From positions 1-64,000 of the forward strand of contig JAUHVR010000016.1 of the NCBI GenBank assembly GCA_030424865.1: a stretch of 64,000 bases of DNA, read 5' to 3'. This DNA comes from Alphaproteobacteria bacterium (GTDB taxonomy: Bacteria > Pseudomonadota > Alphaproteobacteria > Rhodobacterales > Rhodobacteraceae). Position numbers and translations under genes: made by a program. Within the stretch, counting starts at the first letter, position 1, and each line of letters begins with the position of its first letter. Of this stretch, positions 7,518-16,160 are shown in pieces. The notes under the pieces are model-generated. The model saw nothing but the letters and a program-made list of their open reading frames with translations. It ran no database searches and was not told where the DNA came from.

Positions 7518-8048
7518 ATGACACACGGCAAACAAGCGCTGGCCTTCGGCGCAGCGGCAACGATTGTATATGTCGCAATGATATTTGGCCCACTCGCCCG
7601 CCTGACCGAGATCGCGGGGGCGCCGCCCCTGGACATGCGTCCGATGGGGTACACGGTGGCAGAGGCGCGCCTGTTTCTGGAAAACCTGGGGGCGCAGGGG
7701 CGCAGTCTCTATCTCTGGCGCCAAATTCCGCTGGACCTGATCTATCCCGCCCTACTGGTGCTGACATTGACCCAGACCCTGGCCTGGACACGGTCCCACT
7801 TTCCCTGGCCCCGGCTGGTCACGCTGGGCAGCCTGTGCGCGATCGTTGCAGGGGCTGCGGACTATCTTGAAAACATGGGCATCGTCACGATGCTGGTGAC
7901 GTGGCCCGATCCGGGCACAAGTCTGGTGGTTGCGACCTCGGCGGCCTCGGTGACCAAGTCCATCGCGACCACATGCGCCGTAAGCGCAATGGTCGTCTGT
8001 CTGATTGTCCGGCTCCTTGCCCGGAACAGGTCAAAAGTCGCCGTCTAG
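7518..8048 (+). CDS. Hypothetical integral membrane protein, 176 aa
   Basis: Four hydrophobic segments are visible: residues about 8-27, 68-88 (after RSLYLWRQIPLDL), 97-118 and 140-170. It has no charged catalytic motif and I do not recognise the family. The ATG at 7518 has GAGG about nine bases upstream, while the in-frame TTG six bases earlier is less likely. The gene is divergent from the Crp-type regulator and shares its stop with the convergent DUF1127 gene through a CTAG overlap. Confidence 0.7.
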   Translation: MTHGKQALAFGAAATIVYVAMIFGPLARLTEIAGAPPLDMRPMGYTVAEARLFLENLGAQGRSLYLWRQIPLDLIYPALLVLTLTQTLAWTRSHFPWPRLVTLGSLCAIVAGAADYLENMGIVTMLVTWPDPGTSLVVATSAASVTKSIATTCAVSAMVVCLIVRLLARNRSKVAV

Positions 8049-8272
8049 CGCCACTTTTGCGAGAAAACGTGACGCAGGATATCATCCCGGCGCAGACCAC
8101 GCGCGGTCAGTTCGGCGTCCGACAGACCGCGCAGGAATGCAACGCGATCCGCCATCGCCTGACCACGGCGTTCGAACGGCGTGGTGGTGGCCTGTGACCA
8201 AAGCGCCGTGATCCGGCTGACAAGAGGTTGAATTTCAAAGCTTCGCGACGTGGCAGCATCGAAGAAAGCCAT
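8045..8272 (-). CDS. DUF1127 (YjiS-like) small protein
   Basis: The 75-residue product ends in the DUF1127 pattern [20 protein letters not shown], preceded by a short amphipathic region. DUF1127 proteins are small RNA- or regulation-associated basic proteins common in Rhodobacterales, often several per genome; some influence phosphate or sRNA turnover phenotypes. Here the role is unknown. The ATG at 8272 has a GGAGATACCAAT leader. The stop overlaps that of the convergent membrane protein by four bases. Confidence 0.75.
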   Translation of the reverse strand: MAFFDAATSRSFEIQPLVSRITALWSQATTTPFERRGQAMADRVAFLRGLSDAELTARGLRRDDILRHVFSQKWR

Positions 8273-8446
8273 TGGTATCTCCTATGTTTTCGGCCGGCCC
8301 TTCCCCAAAAGGGCGCATCCTGAGGTTGACCAAAAAATACGGCGATCTTGCGGCGGCACACAGTCTGGAAAACCTCAGTCAGGAAATCCTGACCTGCCCG
8401 TCGTTAACAAAGTGTTCACGAATGGCGCGCCCTGCGACAAAAAATG

Positions 8447-8460
8447 TTGATCTGCGTCAA
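8447..8460. promoter_or_regulatory. FNR/FixK-type box upstream of ctaD
   Basis: TTGAT-CTGC-GTCAA differs at one position from the TTGAT-N4-ATCAA consensus of FNR/FixK/Dnr regulators. It lies 109 bases before the ctaD start, a position compatible with oxygen-responsive control of the aa3 oxidase. Binding is inferred only. Confidence 0.55.
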
Positions 8461-8568
8461 AGACGGACATTGCCGCCAGAGGGGTCACAAACTAAAACCC
8501 GTTCAGGACCTTCAAGGGCGTGGCGGGATTCCCGACTGCGCCCTTCACTTCACCAGCAGGAGGCAGAA

Positions 8569-10242
8569 ATGGCCGACGCCGCCATCCATGGCCACGAACA
8601 TGAAGACCAGCGTAGCTTCTTTACGCGCTGGTTCATGTCGACCAACCACAAAGACATCGGGATCCTTTATCTGATCGTTTCGGCGCTCGCAGGGTTCATC
8701 TCGGTGGCCTTCACCGTCTACATGCGCATGGAGCTCATGGAGCCCGGTGTGCAGTTCATGTGCCTCGAAGGCGCACGGATGTTCGCATCTGACGCCGTTT
8801 GTACGCCGAACGGACACCTTTGGAACGTGCTGATCACCGGCCACGGTATCCTGATGATGTTCTTCGTCGTCATTCCCGCGCTCTTTGGCGGATTTGGCAA
8901 CTATTTCATGCCGTTGCAGATCGGCGCGCCGGACATGGCGTTCCCGCGGATGAACAACCTGTCGTTCTGGCTGTACGTTGCGGGCACCTCGCTGGCCGTT
9001 TGTTCGGTCCTGGCGCCGGGCGGCAATGACCAGGCCGGCTCGGGTGTGGGCTGGGTTCTCTACCCGCCGCTGTCGACAAACGAAGGCGGCCTGTCGATGG
9101 ACCTGGCGATCTTTGCGGTACACGTCTCGGGTGCCTCGTCGATCCTGGGCGCGATCAACATGATCACCACCTTCCTGAACATGCGTGCCCCGGGCATGAC
9201 CCTGTTCAAGGTGCCGCTGTTCAGCTGGTCGATCTTCGTGACCTCCTGGCTGATTCTGCTGTCGCTGCCGGTTCTGGCAGGCGCCATCACCATGCTGCTG
9301 ACCGACCGGAACTTCGGCACGACCTTCTTTGATCCGGCAGGCGGCGGGGACCCGATCCTCTATCAACACATCCTGTGGTTCTTTGGCCACCCGGAAGTGT
9401 ACATCGTGATCCTGCCCGGTTTCGGCATCATCAGCCACGTGATCGCCACCTTCTCGCGCAAGCCTGTCTTCGGCTACCTGCCGATGGTCTGGGCGATCAT
9501 CGCGATCGGCGCACTGGGCTTTGTTGTGTGGGCACACCACATGTACACCGTTGGCATGTCGCTGACCCAGCAGAGCTACTTCATGCTGGCCACGATGGTC
9601 ATCGCGGTGCCGACCGGGGTCAAGATCTTCTCGTGGATCGCGACCATGTGGGGCGGCTCGATCGAGTTCAAGACCCCGATGCTGTTCGCCATCGGCTTCC
9701 TGTTCCTGTTCACCGTGGGCGGCGTTACCGGCATCGTGCTGAGCCAGGCCGGCGTCGACCGGGCCTATCACGACACCTACTATGTGGTTGCGCACTTCCA
9801 CTACGTGATGTCGCTGGGGGCCGTGTTTGCCATCTTTGCGGGGATCTACTTCTACCTGCCGAAGATGACCGGACGGATGTACTCGGAATTCTGGGGCAAG
9901 ATCCACTTCTGGGCCTTCTTCATCGGCGCAAACCTGACCTTCTTCCCGCAGCACTTCCTGGGCCGTCAGGGCATGCCGCGCCGCTATATCGACTACCCCG
10001 AGGCATTCGCCTACTGGAACCTGTGGTCGAGCTGGGGTGCCTTCCTGTCGTTTGCCTCGTTCATCCTGTTCTTCGGCATCGTGATCTACGCGGTCCGCGC
10101 CGGTGCCAAGGTGACCGAGAACAACCCCTGGAACGAGTACGCGGATACGCTGGAATGGACCCTGCCCAGCCCGCCGCCCGAGCACACGTTCGAAATCCTG
10201 CCCAAGCAGGAAGACTGGGACAAAGGTCCGGCGCACCACTAG
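8569..10242 (+). CDS. ctaD: Cytochrome c oxidase subunit I (aa3 type)
   Basis: Subunit I reduces oxygen to water at the haem a3/CuB centre and pumps protons in the cytoplasmic membrane. The 557-residue product from the ATG at 8569 (AGGAGG six bases upstream) shows the ligand motifs in order: [11 protein letters not shown] (haem a His), WFFGHPEVY (CuB His and the cross-linked Tyr), WAHHMYTVG (two CuB His) and [10 protein letters not shown] (haem a3 and haem a His). About twelve hydrophobic helices are readable. Subunits II and III are not adjacent, as is common in Rhodobacteraceae where ctaD stands alone. A strong terminator follows, and an FNR-like box precedes it. Confidence 0.97.
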   Translation: MADAAIHGHEHEDQRSFFTRWFMSTNHKDIGILYLIVSALAGFISVAFTVYMRMELMEPGVQFMCLEGARMFASDAVCTPNGHLWNVLITGHGILMMFFVVIPALFGGFGNYFMPLQIGAPDMAFPRMNNLSFWLYVAGTSLAVCSVLAPGGNDQAGSGVGWVLYPPLSTNEGGLSMDLAIFAVHVSGASSILGAINMITTFLNMRAPGMTLFKVPLFSWSIFVTSWLILLSLPVLAGAITMLLTDRNFGTTFFDPAGGGDPILYQHILWFFGHPEVYIVILPGFGIISHVIATFSRKPVFGYLPMVWAIIAIGALGFVVWAHHMYTVGMSLTQQSYFMLATMVIAVPTGVKIFSWIATMWGGSIEFKTPMLFAIGFLFLFTVGGVTGIVLSQAGVDRAYHDTYYVVAHFHYVMSLGAVFAIFAGIYFYLPKMTGRMYSEFWGKIHFWAFFIGANLTFFPQHFLGRQGMPRRYIDYPEAFAYWNLWSSWGAFLSFASFILFFGIVIYAVRAGAKVTENNPWNEYADTLEWTLPSPPPEHTFEILPKQEDWDKGPAHH

Positions 10243-10261
10243 CGCGACCCGCAATCTGAAG

Positions 10262-10294
10262 AAAAAGCCCCGCTGTCCGCAGCGGGGCTTTTTT
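10262..10294 (+). terminator. Rho-independent terminator after ctaD
   Basis: AGCCCCGCT and AGCGGGGCT pair around a six-base loop, with A5 before and T6 after. It ends ctaD transcription. The A-run also makes it potentially bidirectional. Confidence 0.9.
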
Positions 10295-10513
10295 GTTGCT
10301 TTTGACATAATGTCGCACTTAACCTTGAGGTGTGTCGCATTTTCCGGTGTTTGAGCCGCTTACGACCAAGGCGAGCAGCGCCCTGGTCATACAGTTCCAG
10401 AGTGCAGCCCACGGTAAGCCCTCTCGGTAAACTGATATGCTGGCACGACGACCTCGGTACGCGCCTGCGTCTCTCCCTTTCGTTCGGCGCGGCCGGGACA
10501 CAGGGAGGACCCA

Positions 10514-12127
10514 ATGACAGATCAACAATCAAATACAAAAAAGATGCTGGATCCCGATCCACGCGTCTGGGACTTCAAAACGGAGTACGAACTCGGACAG
10601 GACAACATCCGCCCCTTCGGGTTGGACATTCACAACCCAGTTTTTCTGATTTCAAGCATTCTGATTATGGCATTTGTGCTGCTGTCTCTGGCCAATCAGG
10701 AAGCCGCGGCAAGTTTCTTTGGATGGCTCAGGCCCTGGCTGACCAGCAACTTTGACTGGTTCCTCGTCATCTCGGTCAACATCATCCTGGTGTTCTGCCT
10801 GGTGCTGATCTTTCTGCCCATCGGCTCTGTCCGCATCGGCGGCAAGGACGCGGTGCCCGACTACAGCTATTCCGGTTGGATCGCGATGATGTTTGCCGCG
10901 GGCATCGGCATCGGCCTGCTGTTCTTTGGCGTTCTTGAACCGGTGTACTACACCTTCTCGGAAGGCGGAAACGCGCGGCCCCTGAACATCGACGCCACGC
11001 AACCCGGCAATGAATACGTCGGCATCGTCGGCACGATCCACCACTGGGGCCTTGGCGGCTGGTGTGTCTACGCCGTCGTCGGCCTGACGCTGGCGATTTT
11101 TGCCTACAACAAGGGCCTGCCCATGACCCTGCGCTCGGCCTTCTACCCGATCCTGGGAGAACGGATCTGGGGTTGGTGGGGTCACCTGATCGACACGCTG
11201 GCGGTCTTTGCGACGCTCTTTGGCCTGACCACTTCGTTGGGACTGGGCGCGCAGCAGGTCGCCGCAGGTCTGAACGAGGTCTTTGGCATCGCCCCCTCGC
11301 CCACCGTGACCGTGTTGCTGATCATCGGGATCACGCTGATCGCATTGGGCTCGGTCCTGATGGGCATGGATGCAGGTGTGAAGCGTCTGTCCGAGATCAA
11401 CATGGTCATGGCCGTGCTGCTTTTCATCTTTGTCCTGCTGGTCACCGGCGTGGGCACCGCCATCGCCCGCTATGCGGACGTGATGGTCGACTACATCGTG
11501 ATGTTGCCAGCCTTGTCAAATCCATTCGGACGCGAAGACACCAGCTTCTTCCACGGCTGGACAACCTTCTACTGGGCCTGGTGGATCGCGTGGTCGCCCT
11601 TTGTCGGCATGTTCATCGCCCGCATTTCCAAAGGCCGCACGGTGCGCGAGTTCGTGCTTTGCGCCCTGGTTGCACCGACCGCGGTCTGCGCGCTGTGGAT
11701 GTCGACCTTTGGCGGCGCTGCCATCGACATGCTGAACGCAGGTGGCGCCGAAGGCGTCAAGGCCACGGTGATCGACAGCTACGCCCCCGAAGGCGCGCTG
11801 TTCGGCTTCCTGAAGGAACTGCCGCTTTACAGCGTGGTTGCGCCGATCTCGCTGGTGCTGATCGTGATCTTCTTTGTGACCTCGTCCGATAGCGGATCGC
11901 TGGTCATCGACACGATCACCGCGGGTGGCAAGATGGACGCCCCGGTGGTGCAGCGGGTGTTCTGGTGCACGCTTGAAGGGCTGGTCGCCATTGCGCTTTT
12001 GCTGGGCGGCGGCCTGAACGCGCTGCAGGGGGCTGCAGTCTCGACCGGCATTCCGTTCACGCTGGTGGTGCTGACAATGTGCTGGTGCGTCTACGTCGCG
12101 TTGAAGGACGAAAGGTCCAAGATGTGA
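10514..12127 (+). CDS. BCCT-family betaine/choline/carnitine-type transporter
   Basis: The 537-residue product has twelve readable hydrophobic segments. It carries BCCT signatures: FAAGIGIGLLFFGVLEP in the TM3 region (residues about 130-150) and the Trp-rich FYWAWWIAWSPFVGMFIARIS box (about 350-370) that forms the quaternary-amine aromatic cage in family members. Substrates of the family are glycine betaine, choline, carnitine or DMSP, taken up with sodium or protons for osmoprotection or catabolism; which one applies here cannot be read off. AGGGAGG precedes the ATG. It stands alone between two terminators. Confidence 0.9.
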   Translation: MTDQQSNTKKMLDPDPRVWDFKTEYELGQDNIRPFGLDIHNPVFLISSILIMAFVLLSLANQEAAASFFGWLRPWLTSNFDWFLVISVNIILVFCLVLIFLPIGSVRIGGKDAVPDYSYSGWIAMMFAAGIGIGLLFFGVLEPVYYTFSEGGNARPLNIDATQPGNEYVGIVGTIHHWGLGGWCVYAVVGLTLAIFAYNKGLPMTLRSAFYPILGERIWGWWGHLIDTLAVFATLFGLTTSLGLGAQQVAAGLNEVFGIAPSPTVTVLLIIGITLIALGSVLMGMDAGVKRLSEINMVMAVLLFIFVLLVTGVGTAIARYADVMVDYIVMLPALSNPFGREDTSFFHGWTTFYWAWWIAWSPFVGMFIARISKGRTVREFVLCALVAPTAVCALWMSTFGGAAIDMLNAGGAEGVKATVIDSYAPEGALFGFLKELPLYSVVAPISLVLIVIFFVTSSDSGSLVIDTITAGGKMDAPVVQRVFWCTLEGLVAIALLLGGGLNALQGAAVSTGIPFTLVVLTMCWCVYVALKDERSKM

Positions 12128-12162
12128 CGCCGGTCCGGCGCCATTCGACACCATGACTCCTG

Positions 12163-12191
12163 AAAAGCCCCGCCGCTTGGTGGGGCTTTTT
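12163..12191 (+). terminator. Rho-independent terminator after the BCCT gene
   Basis: AAAAGCCCC pairs with GGGGCTTTTT around a short loop, with a T5 tail, 36 bases after the BCCT stop. Confidence 0.9.
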
Positions 12192-12265
12192 CCTTTGGGT
12201 CGCGTGCGTTTGATGGTTAGCCTGCCCATGCGGGCAATGGGCGGCAGCGTGGTGGCGGGCACAAG

Positions 12266-12886
12266 ATGATAACCGAAATCGAAGACTTTTTTGCCAAGGG
12301 CTGCGGGCGGTGTGACAGGTTCGATACGGCCGCGTGTTCGGCGCGCCGGTGGCACGACGGGTTGCTTGGACTTCGCAGGGTGTGCCTGGATGCCGGGCTG
12401 GAAGAGACCGTGAAATGGGGCCACCCCTGCTACACGCACGCGGATCGCAACATCGTGGTCCTGGGGGCCTTTCGGGCCGATTTCCGGATGAGTTTCTTCA
12501 ATGCGGCCCTGATGACCGATCCCGAGGGCGTGCTGACAAGACAAGGACCCAACACCCGGCACCCGGACATGATCCGGTTCACCGAAACGGCGCAGGTCGC
12601 CCGACACGCTGACACCATCTTGGCCTATCTGCGCGAAGCCATGGGCTATGCCGCGGCCGGCCTGCGCCCACCGAAAGAGGACAGCGTCCTGCCCCTGCCT
12701 GCCGAACTGTCCGAGGCGCTGGATGCGGACCCCGAACTGTCTGCCGCGTTTTCCGCGCTGACGCCAGGACGACAAAAGAGCTATGTCATCAACTTGAACG
12801 GCGCAAAACAGGCAGCCACGCGGACAAGGCGCATCCACAAGTTCCGAGACAGGATCATCGCGGGCAAGGGCGCCCAGGAACGGTAG
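12266..12886 (+). CDS. YdeI/OmdA-like protein with DUF1801 domain
   Basis: The 206-residue product begins with a DUF1801-type fold (residues about 25-125; ETVKWGHPCYTHADRN and FRADFRMSFF). It ends with a YdeI-type tail, where a Pro-rich linker is followed by FSALTPGRQKSYVINLNGAKQ. This two-part architecture is standard for the YdeI/OmpD-associated family, whose biochemistry is unknown. The gene stands alone after a terminator and 50 bases before the ArsR operator. Confidence 0.8.
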   Translation: MITEIEDFFAKGCGRCDRFDTAACSARRWHDGLLGLRRVCLDAGLEETVKWGHPCYTHADRNIVVLGAFRADFRMSFFNAALMTDPEGVLTRQGPNTRHPDMIRFTETAQVARHADTILAYLREAMGYAAAGLRPPKEDSVLPLPAELSEALDADPELSAAFSALTPGRQKSYVINLNGAKQAATRTRRIHKFRDRIIAGKGAQER

Positions 12887-12901
12887 GGCGCATCAATGTC
12901 G

Positions 12902-12945
12902 TTGACAGAACCGTAAGTCACGACTTACGGTAAGTCATGGCTTAC
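12902..12945 (+). promoter_or_regulatory. Promoter with two palindromic operator sites over the arsR-like start
   Basis: TTGACA at 12902-12907 is a good -35 box. CCGTAAGT (12911-12918) and ACTTACGG (12923-12930) form a perfect palindrome in the spacer and -10 region. A second, near-perfect site GTAAG-TCATGG-CTTAC (12930-12945) contains the ATG itself. A 17-base spacer puts the -10 at 12925-12930 and the transcription start near the ATG at 12937. Confidence 0.7.
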
Positions 12946-13245
12946 GTAGATTCTCTTGTTGCCCTTGCCGACCCGACGCGCCGATCGCTCTTCGAAGCGA
13001 TTGCCGCACGACCGGCAAGCGTCAAAGAGCTGGCGGCGAATTTGCCGATCAGCCGGCCTGCCGTGTCACAACATCTGAAAGTTCTGCAGAATGCCGATCT
13101 GGTAAAGGCCCATGCCCAGGGCACCCGCCGGATCTATGAACTGGATCGACGGGGGCTTGAGGCTCTGCGCACGTATCTCGACCAATTCTGGACGGATGCC
13201 TTGGGGGCCTATGCCGCCGAGGTCGCCCGTCGCACCCAAACCTGA
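12937..13245 (+). CDS. ArsR/SmtB-type winged-helix repressor
   Basis: The 102-residue product is a single winged-helix domain: ALADPTRRSLFEAIAARPASV, then LPISRPAVSQHLKVLQNADLV (recognition helix at residues about 43-62), then the GTRRIYEL wing. It has no cysteine metal site of the classical ArsR type. It belongs to the subgroup usually paired with an SRPBCC/AHSA1 gene, present here 12 bases downstream. Two operator palindromes overlap its promoter and start codon, which points to autorepression. There is no convincing Shine-Dalgarno sequence, so the mRNA is probably leaderless. Confidence 0.88.
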   Translation: MAYVDSLVALADPTRRSLFEAIAARPASVKELAANLPISRPAVSQHLKVLQNADLVKAHAQGTRRIYELDRRGLEALRTYLDQFWTDALGAYAAEVARRTQT

Positions 13246-13257
13246 AGGATCCCCAAA

Positions 13258-13713
13258 ATGCTCGACCCAATCGTCAAGACCATCGAGGTCCCCTGCCCTC
13301 AGAAAACCGCCTACGAGGTCTTTCTCGACATGGGCAGCTGGTGGCCCCTGGACAAACGCTCGATGTCGATCATGCGTGTGGGCAGCCCGGCCAAGCGGCT
13401 TGTGGTGGACGCCACGGTCGGCGGCCAGATCCACGAGGTGGCCGCCGATGACAGTGAGATCCTCTGGGGCAAGTTCAACACGCTTGAACCGCACACGCAT
13501 ATCGAGATGGATTTCCACATGGGTCTTCCGGCGGATCAGACCGGACAGGTGGCCATCAAGTTCACCCCGCTGACGGCCAACTCAACGCAGGTCGAGCTGA
13601 CCCATTTCAACTGGGAAGGCTACGGCGACATGGCCGAGATGATGATCCAGGGCTACGGCGGCAGTTGGGATCTGCTGTTTGTCGAGCACTTCGGAGCCGC
13701 CTGCGCCGCCTGA
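13258..13713 (+). CDS. SRPBCC / AHSA1-like domain protein
   Basis: The 151-residue product has the START/Bet-v1-like pattern of AHSA1 relatives: an N-terminal IVKTIEVPCPQKTAYEVFLD strand-helix, a DATVGGQIHEV strand region, and a C-terminal helix after ELTHFNWEGYG. Such proteins have a hydrophobic ligand cavity, but no substrate is known for this group. It lies 12 bases after the ArsR gene and is almost certainly cotranscribed with and regulated by it. Confidence 0.85.
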   Translation: MLDPIVKTIEVPCPQKTAYEVFLDMGSWWPLDKRSMSIMRVGSPAKRLVVDATVGGQIHEVAADDSEILWGKFNTLEPHTHIEMDFHMGLPADQTGQVAIKFTPLTANSTQVELTHFNWEGYGDMAEMMIQGYGGSWDLLFVEHFGAACAA

Positions 13714-13775
13714 TGCGGCAATTTGCCGGTGCCCGCCCCCGTGCCCGCACCGGTGAACCGTCCTAAGATTCCCCC

Positions 13776-14288
13776 ATGCCCTATGAGTGGACCAAACCCC
13801 TGGCCGAGAGCGGAGAGGCGCAGATGCGCCTCTGGCCGCACAACTCGTTGCCCAAGGCCGGATTTGCGGCATTCATCATGGCGACCTTCCTGATGATCCT
13901 GATCCCGCTTTTCACGATGCTCGGGACCAAGTTGCTGTGGGGGCTCTTGCCGTTCCTGATGATGGCGGTGGCAGGCATCTACTATGCCTTGCAACGCAAC
14001 GAAAAAGACCGGCAGATCGAAGAAGTGCTGACCGTTACAGCAAACGAATTGCATCTGAGCCGAACGGCTCCGCGACAGGGTCTTCAGGAATGGTCCTGCA
14101 ACCCCTATTGGGCGCAAGTTCATCTGCACGAAACCGGCGGTCCGATCCCCAACTATGTCACGCTGAAAGGCAGCGGGCGCGAAGTCGAGATCGGCGCCTT
14201 TCTGTCCGAAGAGGAACGCAAGGGGCTTTTCGACGATTTGACACGCCTTCTGCGGCGTCTGGGCCCCCTAAGCCAGGGGCGACCCTAG
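13776..14288 (+). CDS. DUF2244 membrane protein
   Basis: The 170-residue product has two adjacent hydrophobic helices (residues about 28-48 and 53-72) joined by a tight turn. A soluble C-terminal domain follows, with RQGLQEWSCNPYW and FLSEEERKGLFDDL, the DUF2244 pattern. The function is unknown; the family is often found near cytochrome oxidase genes in alphaproteobacteria, but not immediately so here. It is convergent with GatB/YqeY and the two stop codons overlap as CTAG. Confidence 0.85.
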   Translation: MPYEWTKPLAESGEAQMRLWPHNSLPKAGFAAFIMATFLMILIPLFTMLGTKLLWGLLPFLMMAVAGIYYALQRNEKDRQIEEVLTVTANELHLSRTAPRQGLQEWSCNPYWAQVHLHETGGPIPNYVTLKGSGREVEIGAFLSEEERKGLFDDLTRLLRRLGPLSQGRP

Positions 14289-14743
14289 CTGAGGCGGTCC
14301 TTGACCATGGGGCCAACGGCACCAAAGTCCATCTGTCCGGTGTATTTTGCCTTGAGCGCACCCATCACCCGGCCCATATCGCGGATCGAGTCGGCGCCCA
14401 CTTCGCCCAGAGCGGCATCGACCGCCTTGGCGATCTCGGCATCGTTCAGCTTGCGGGGCAGGAATTCGGCGATGACCTCGATCTCGCCCAGTTCGCGCTC
14501 GGCCAGGTCCAGACGTCCGCCCTCTTCATAGGTCTTGGCGCTTTCCTGACGTTGCTTGGTCATTTTGCCAAGGATCGCAAGGATTTCCGCCTCGCCAACG
14601 CCATCATCGTTGCCGTCGGCACGGGCCGCGATGTCGCGGTCCTTGATGGCGGCATTGATCAGCCGCAGCGTCGACAGACGGGCCGCAGCCTTGTCGCGCA
14701 TCGCTTGTTTCATCTCTGCCGTAATCTTTGCTCGCAGTCCCAT
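14285..14743 (-). CDS. GatB/YqeY domain protein
   Basis: The 152-residue product is helical and matches the stand-alone YqeY domain: LRAKITAEMKQAMRDK, TLRLINAAIKDRDI, AEFLPRKL, and a C-terminal MGRVMGALKAKYTGQMDFG. The domain resembles the tail of GatB, where it contacts tRNA during amidation of Asp/Glu-tRNA; the free-standing protein's role is unclear. The ATG at 14743 is preferred, although an in-frame ATG nine bases upstream is possible. Divergence from carA is conserved in relatives. Confidence 0.92.
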   Translation of the reverse strand: MGLRAKITAEMKQAMRDKAAARLSTLRLINAAIKDRDIAARADGNDDGVGEAEILAILGKMTKQRQESAKTYEEGGRLDLAERELGEIEVIAEFLPRKLNDAEIAKAVDAALGEVGADSIRDMGRVMGALKAKYTGQMDFGAVGPMVKDRLS

Positions 14744-14925
14744 AACGCCCATCCCCATGGTTGTCGTAACGACTGACACTACAGAAAGCGCGCGCCCGGC
14801 GCAACCAATGATCAATCGCGCTAAGCCATTGAAAACGTTGACATAGGTATTTTCGATCTCCCCTTGACCCCAACCGGCCTGACGCTTAGGTTCCCGCCAA
14901 TTTAGCCCAACGAAAGAGTCGCGAC

Positions 14926-16080
14926 ATGGCGCAGTCCGCTTCAGCCAAGCCAACCGCATGCCTTGCCCTTGCCGATGGCACCGTGTTCTACGGCCAAGGC
15001 TTTGGCGCCACAGGCGAAAAGACCGCCGAGCTGTGTTTCAACACCGCCATGTCCGGCTATCAGGAAATCATGACCGACCCCTCTTATGCGGGTCAGATCG
15101 TGACCTTCACCTTCCCGCATATCGGCAACGTGGGTGTGAACCCCGAAGATGACGAAACCGGTGACCCGGTCGCCGAAGGCATGGTCGTCAAGTGGATGCC
15201 GACCCAAAGCTCGAACTGGCGCGCCGCGCAGGAATTGGGCGACTGGCTGGAAGCACGTGGCCGGATCGCCATCGGCGGCATCGACACCCGCCGCCTGACC
15301 CGCGCCATCCGGCAGCAGGGCGCGCCGCACGTGGCACTGGCCCATGACCCCGAGGGCAACTTCGATATTCAGGCGCTGGTGACCAAGGCGCGCGCCTTCC
15401 CCGGCCTCGAAGGGCTGGACCTGGCCAAGGACGTGACCTGCGCGCAGTCCTATCGCTGGGACGAGATGCGCTGGGCCTGGCCCGAAGGCTATGCCAAGCA
15501 GACCGCGCCCAAGCACAAGGTCGTCGCTGTCGATTTCGGCGCCAAACGCAACATTCTGCGCTGCCTGGCCTCGGCGGGCTGTGACGTGACCGTTCTGCCC
15601 GCGACCGCCACATACGACGAGATCATGGCGCATTCACCCGATGGGGTCTTCCTGTCCAACGGTCCCGGCGACCCTGCGGCCACCGGCGAATACGCCGTGC
15701 CGATGATCCAGGGCTTGTTGAACAACACGCAGTTGCCCATCTTCGGCATCTGCCTCGGCCACCAGATGCTGGGCCTTGCGCTGGGTGCCCGGACCATCAA
15801 GATGAACCACGGCCATCACGGCGCGAACCACCCGGTCAAGGAGATCGAGACCGGCAAGGTCGAGATCACCTCGATGAACCACGGGTTTGCCGTGGACAGC
15901 CAAAGCCTGCCCGACGGCGTGGTCGAGACCCATGTCTCGCTCTTCGACGGCTCGAACTGCGGCATCCGCATCGCCGACCGCCCGGTGTTCAGCGTCCAGC
16001 ACCACCCCGAAGCCAGCCCGGGCCCCCAAGACAGCTACTACCTGTTCGAACGCTTTGCCGCGTCCATGGATGCCGCATAA
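14926..16080 (+). CDS. carA: Carbamoyl-phosphate synthase small (glutaminase) subunit
   Basis: CarA hydrolyses glutamine and channels ammonia to CarB for carbamoyl phosphate, feeding pyrimidine and arginine synthesis. The 384-residue product has the N-terminal CPS domain (ADGTVFYGQGFGA, FNTAMSGYQEI). Its class I amidotransferase domain carries the nucleophile Cys in FGICLGHQMLG (about residue 275) and the His/Glu pair in VQHHPEASPGP near the C-terminus. carB is not in the adjacent sequence. The start has a modest ribosome-binding site (GAAAGAG). Confidence 0.97.
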   Translation: MAQSASAKPTACLALADGTVFYGQGFGATGEKTAELCFNTAMSGYQEIMTDPSYAGQIVTFTFPHIGNVGVNPEDDETGDPVAEGMVVKWMPTQSSNWRAAQELGDWLEARGRIAIGGIDTRRLTRAIRQQGAPHVALAHDPEGNFDIQALVTKARAFPGLEGLDLAKDVTCAQSYRWDEMRWAWPEGYAKQTAPKHKVVAVDFGAKRNILRCLASAGCDVTVLPATATYDEIMAHSPDGVFLSNGPGDPAATGEYAVPMIQGLLNNTQLPIFGICLGHQMLGLALGARTIKMNHGHHGANHPVKEIETGKVEITSMNHGFAVDSQSLPDGVVETHVSLFDGSNCGIRIADRPVFSVQHHPEASPGPQDSYYLFERFAASMDAA

Positions 16081-16160
16081 ATTAGCGATTTCTTCAGGCT
16101 GATTAACGCAGCTTTAACCACCTTGCCGTTTGCTGGTGCAGCAATTGGCAAGGTGTGATT

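Noticed and set aside
8545-10308. A 587-codon open frame antisense to ctaD
   Set aside because: The plus strand encodes cytochrome oxidase with all metal ligands; the antisense product is low-complexity and charged, as expected from a high-GC shadow.
11516-12838. A long minus-strand open frame across the BCCT and YdeI genes
   Set aside because: It crosses the strong terminator at 12163-12191 and has no recognisable motif; both plus-strand genes are well supported.
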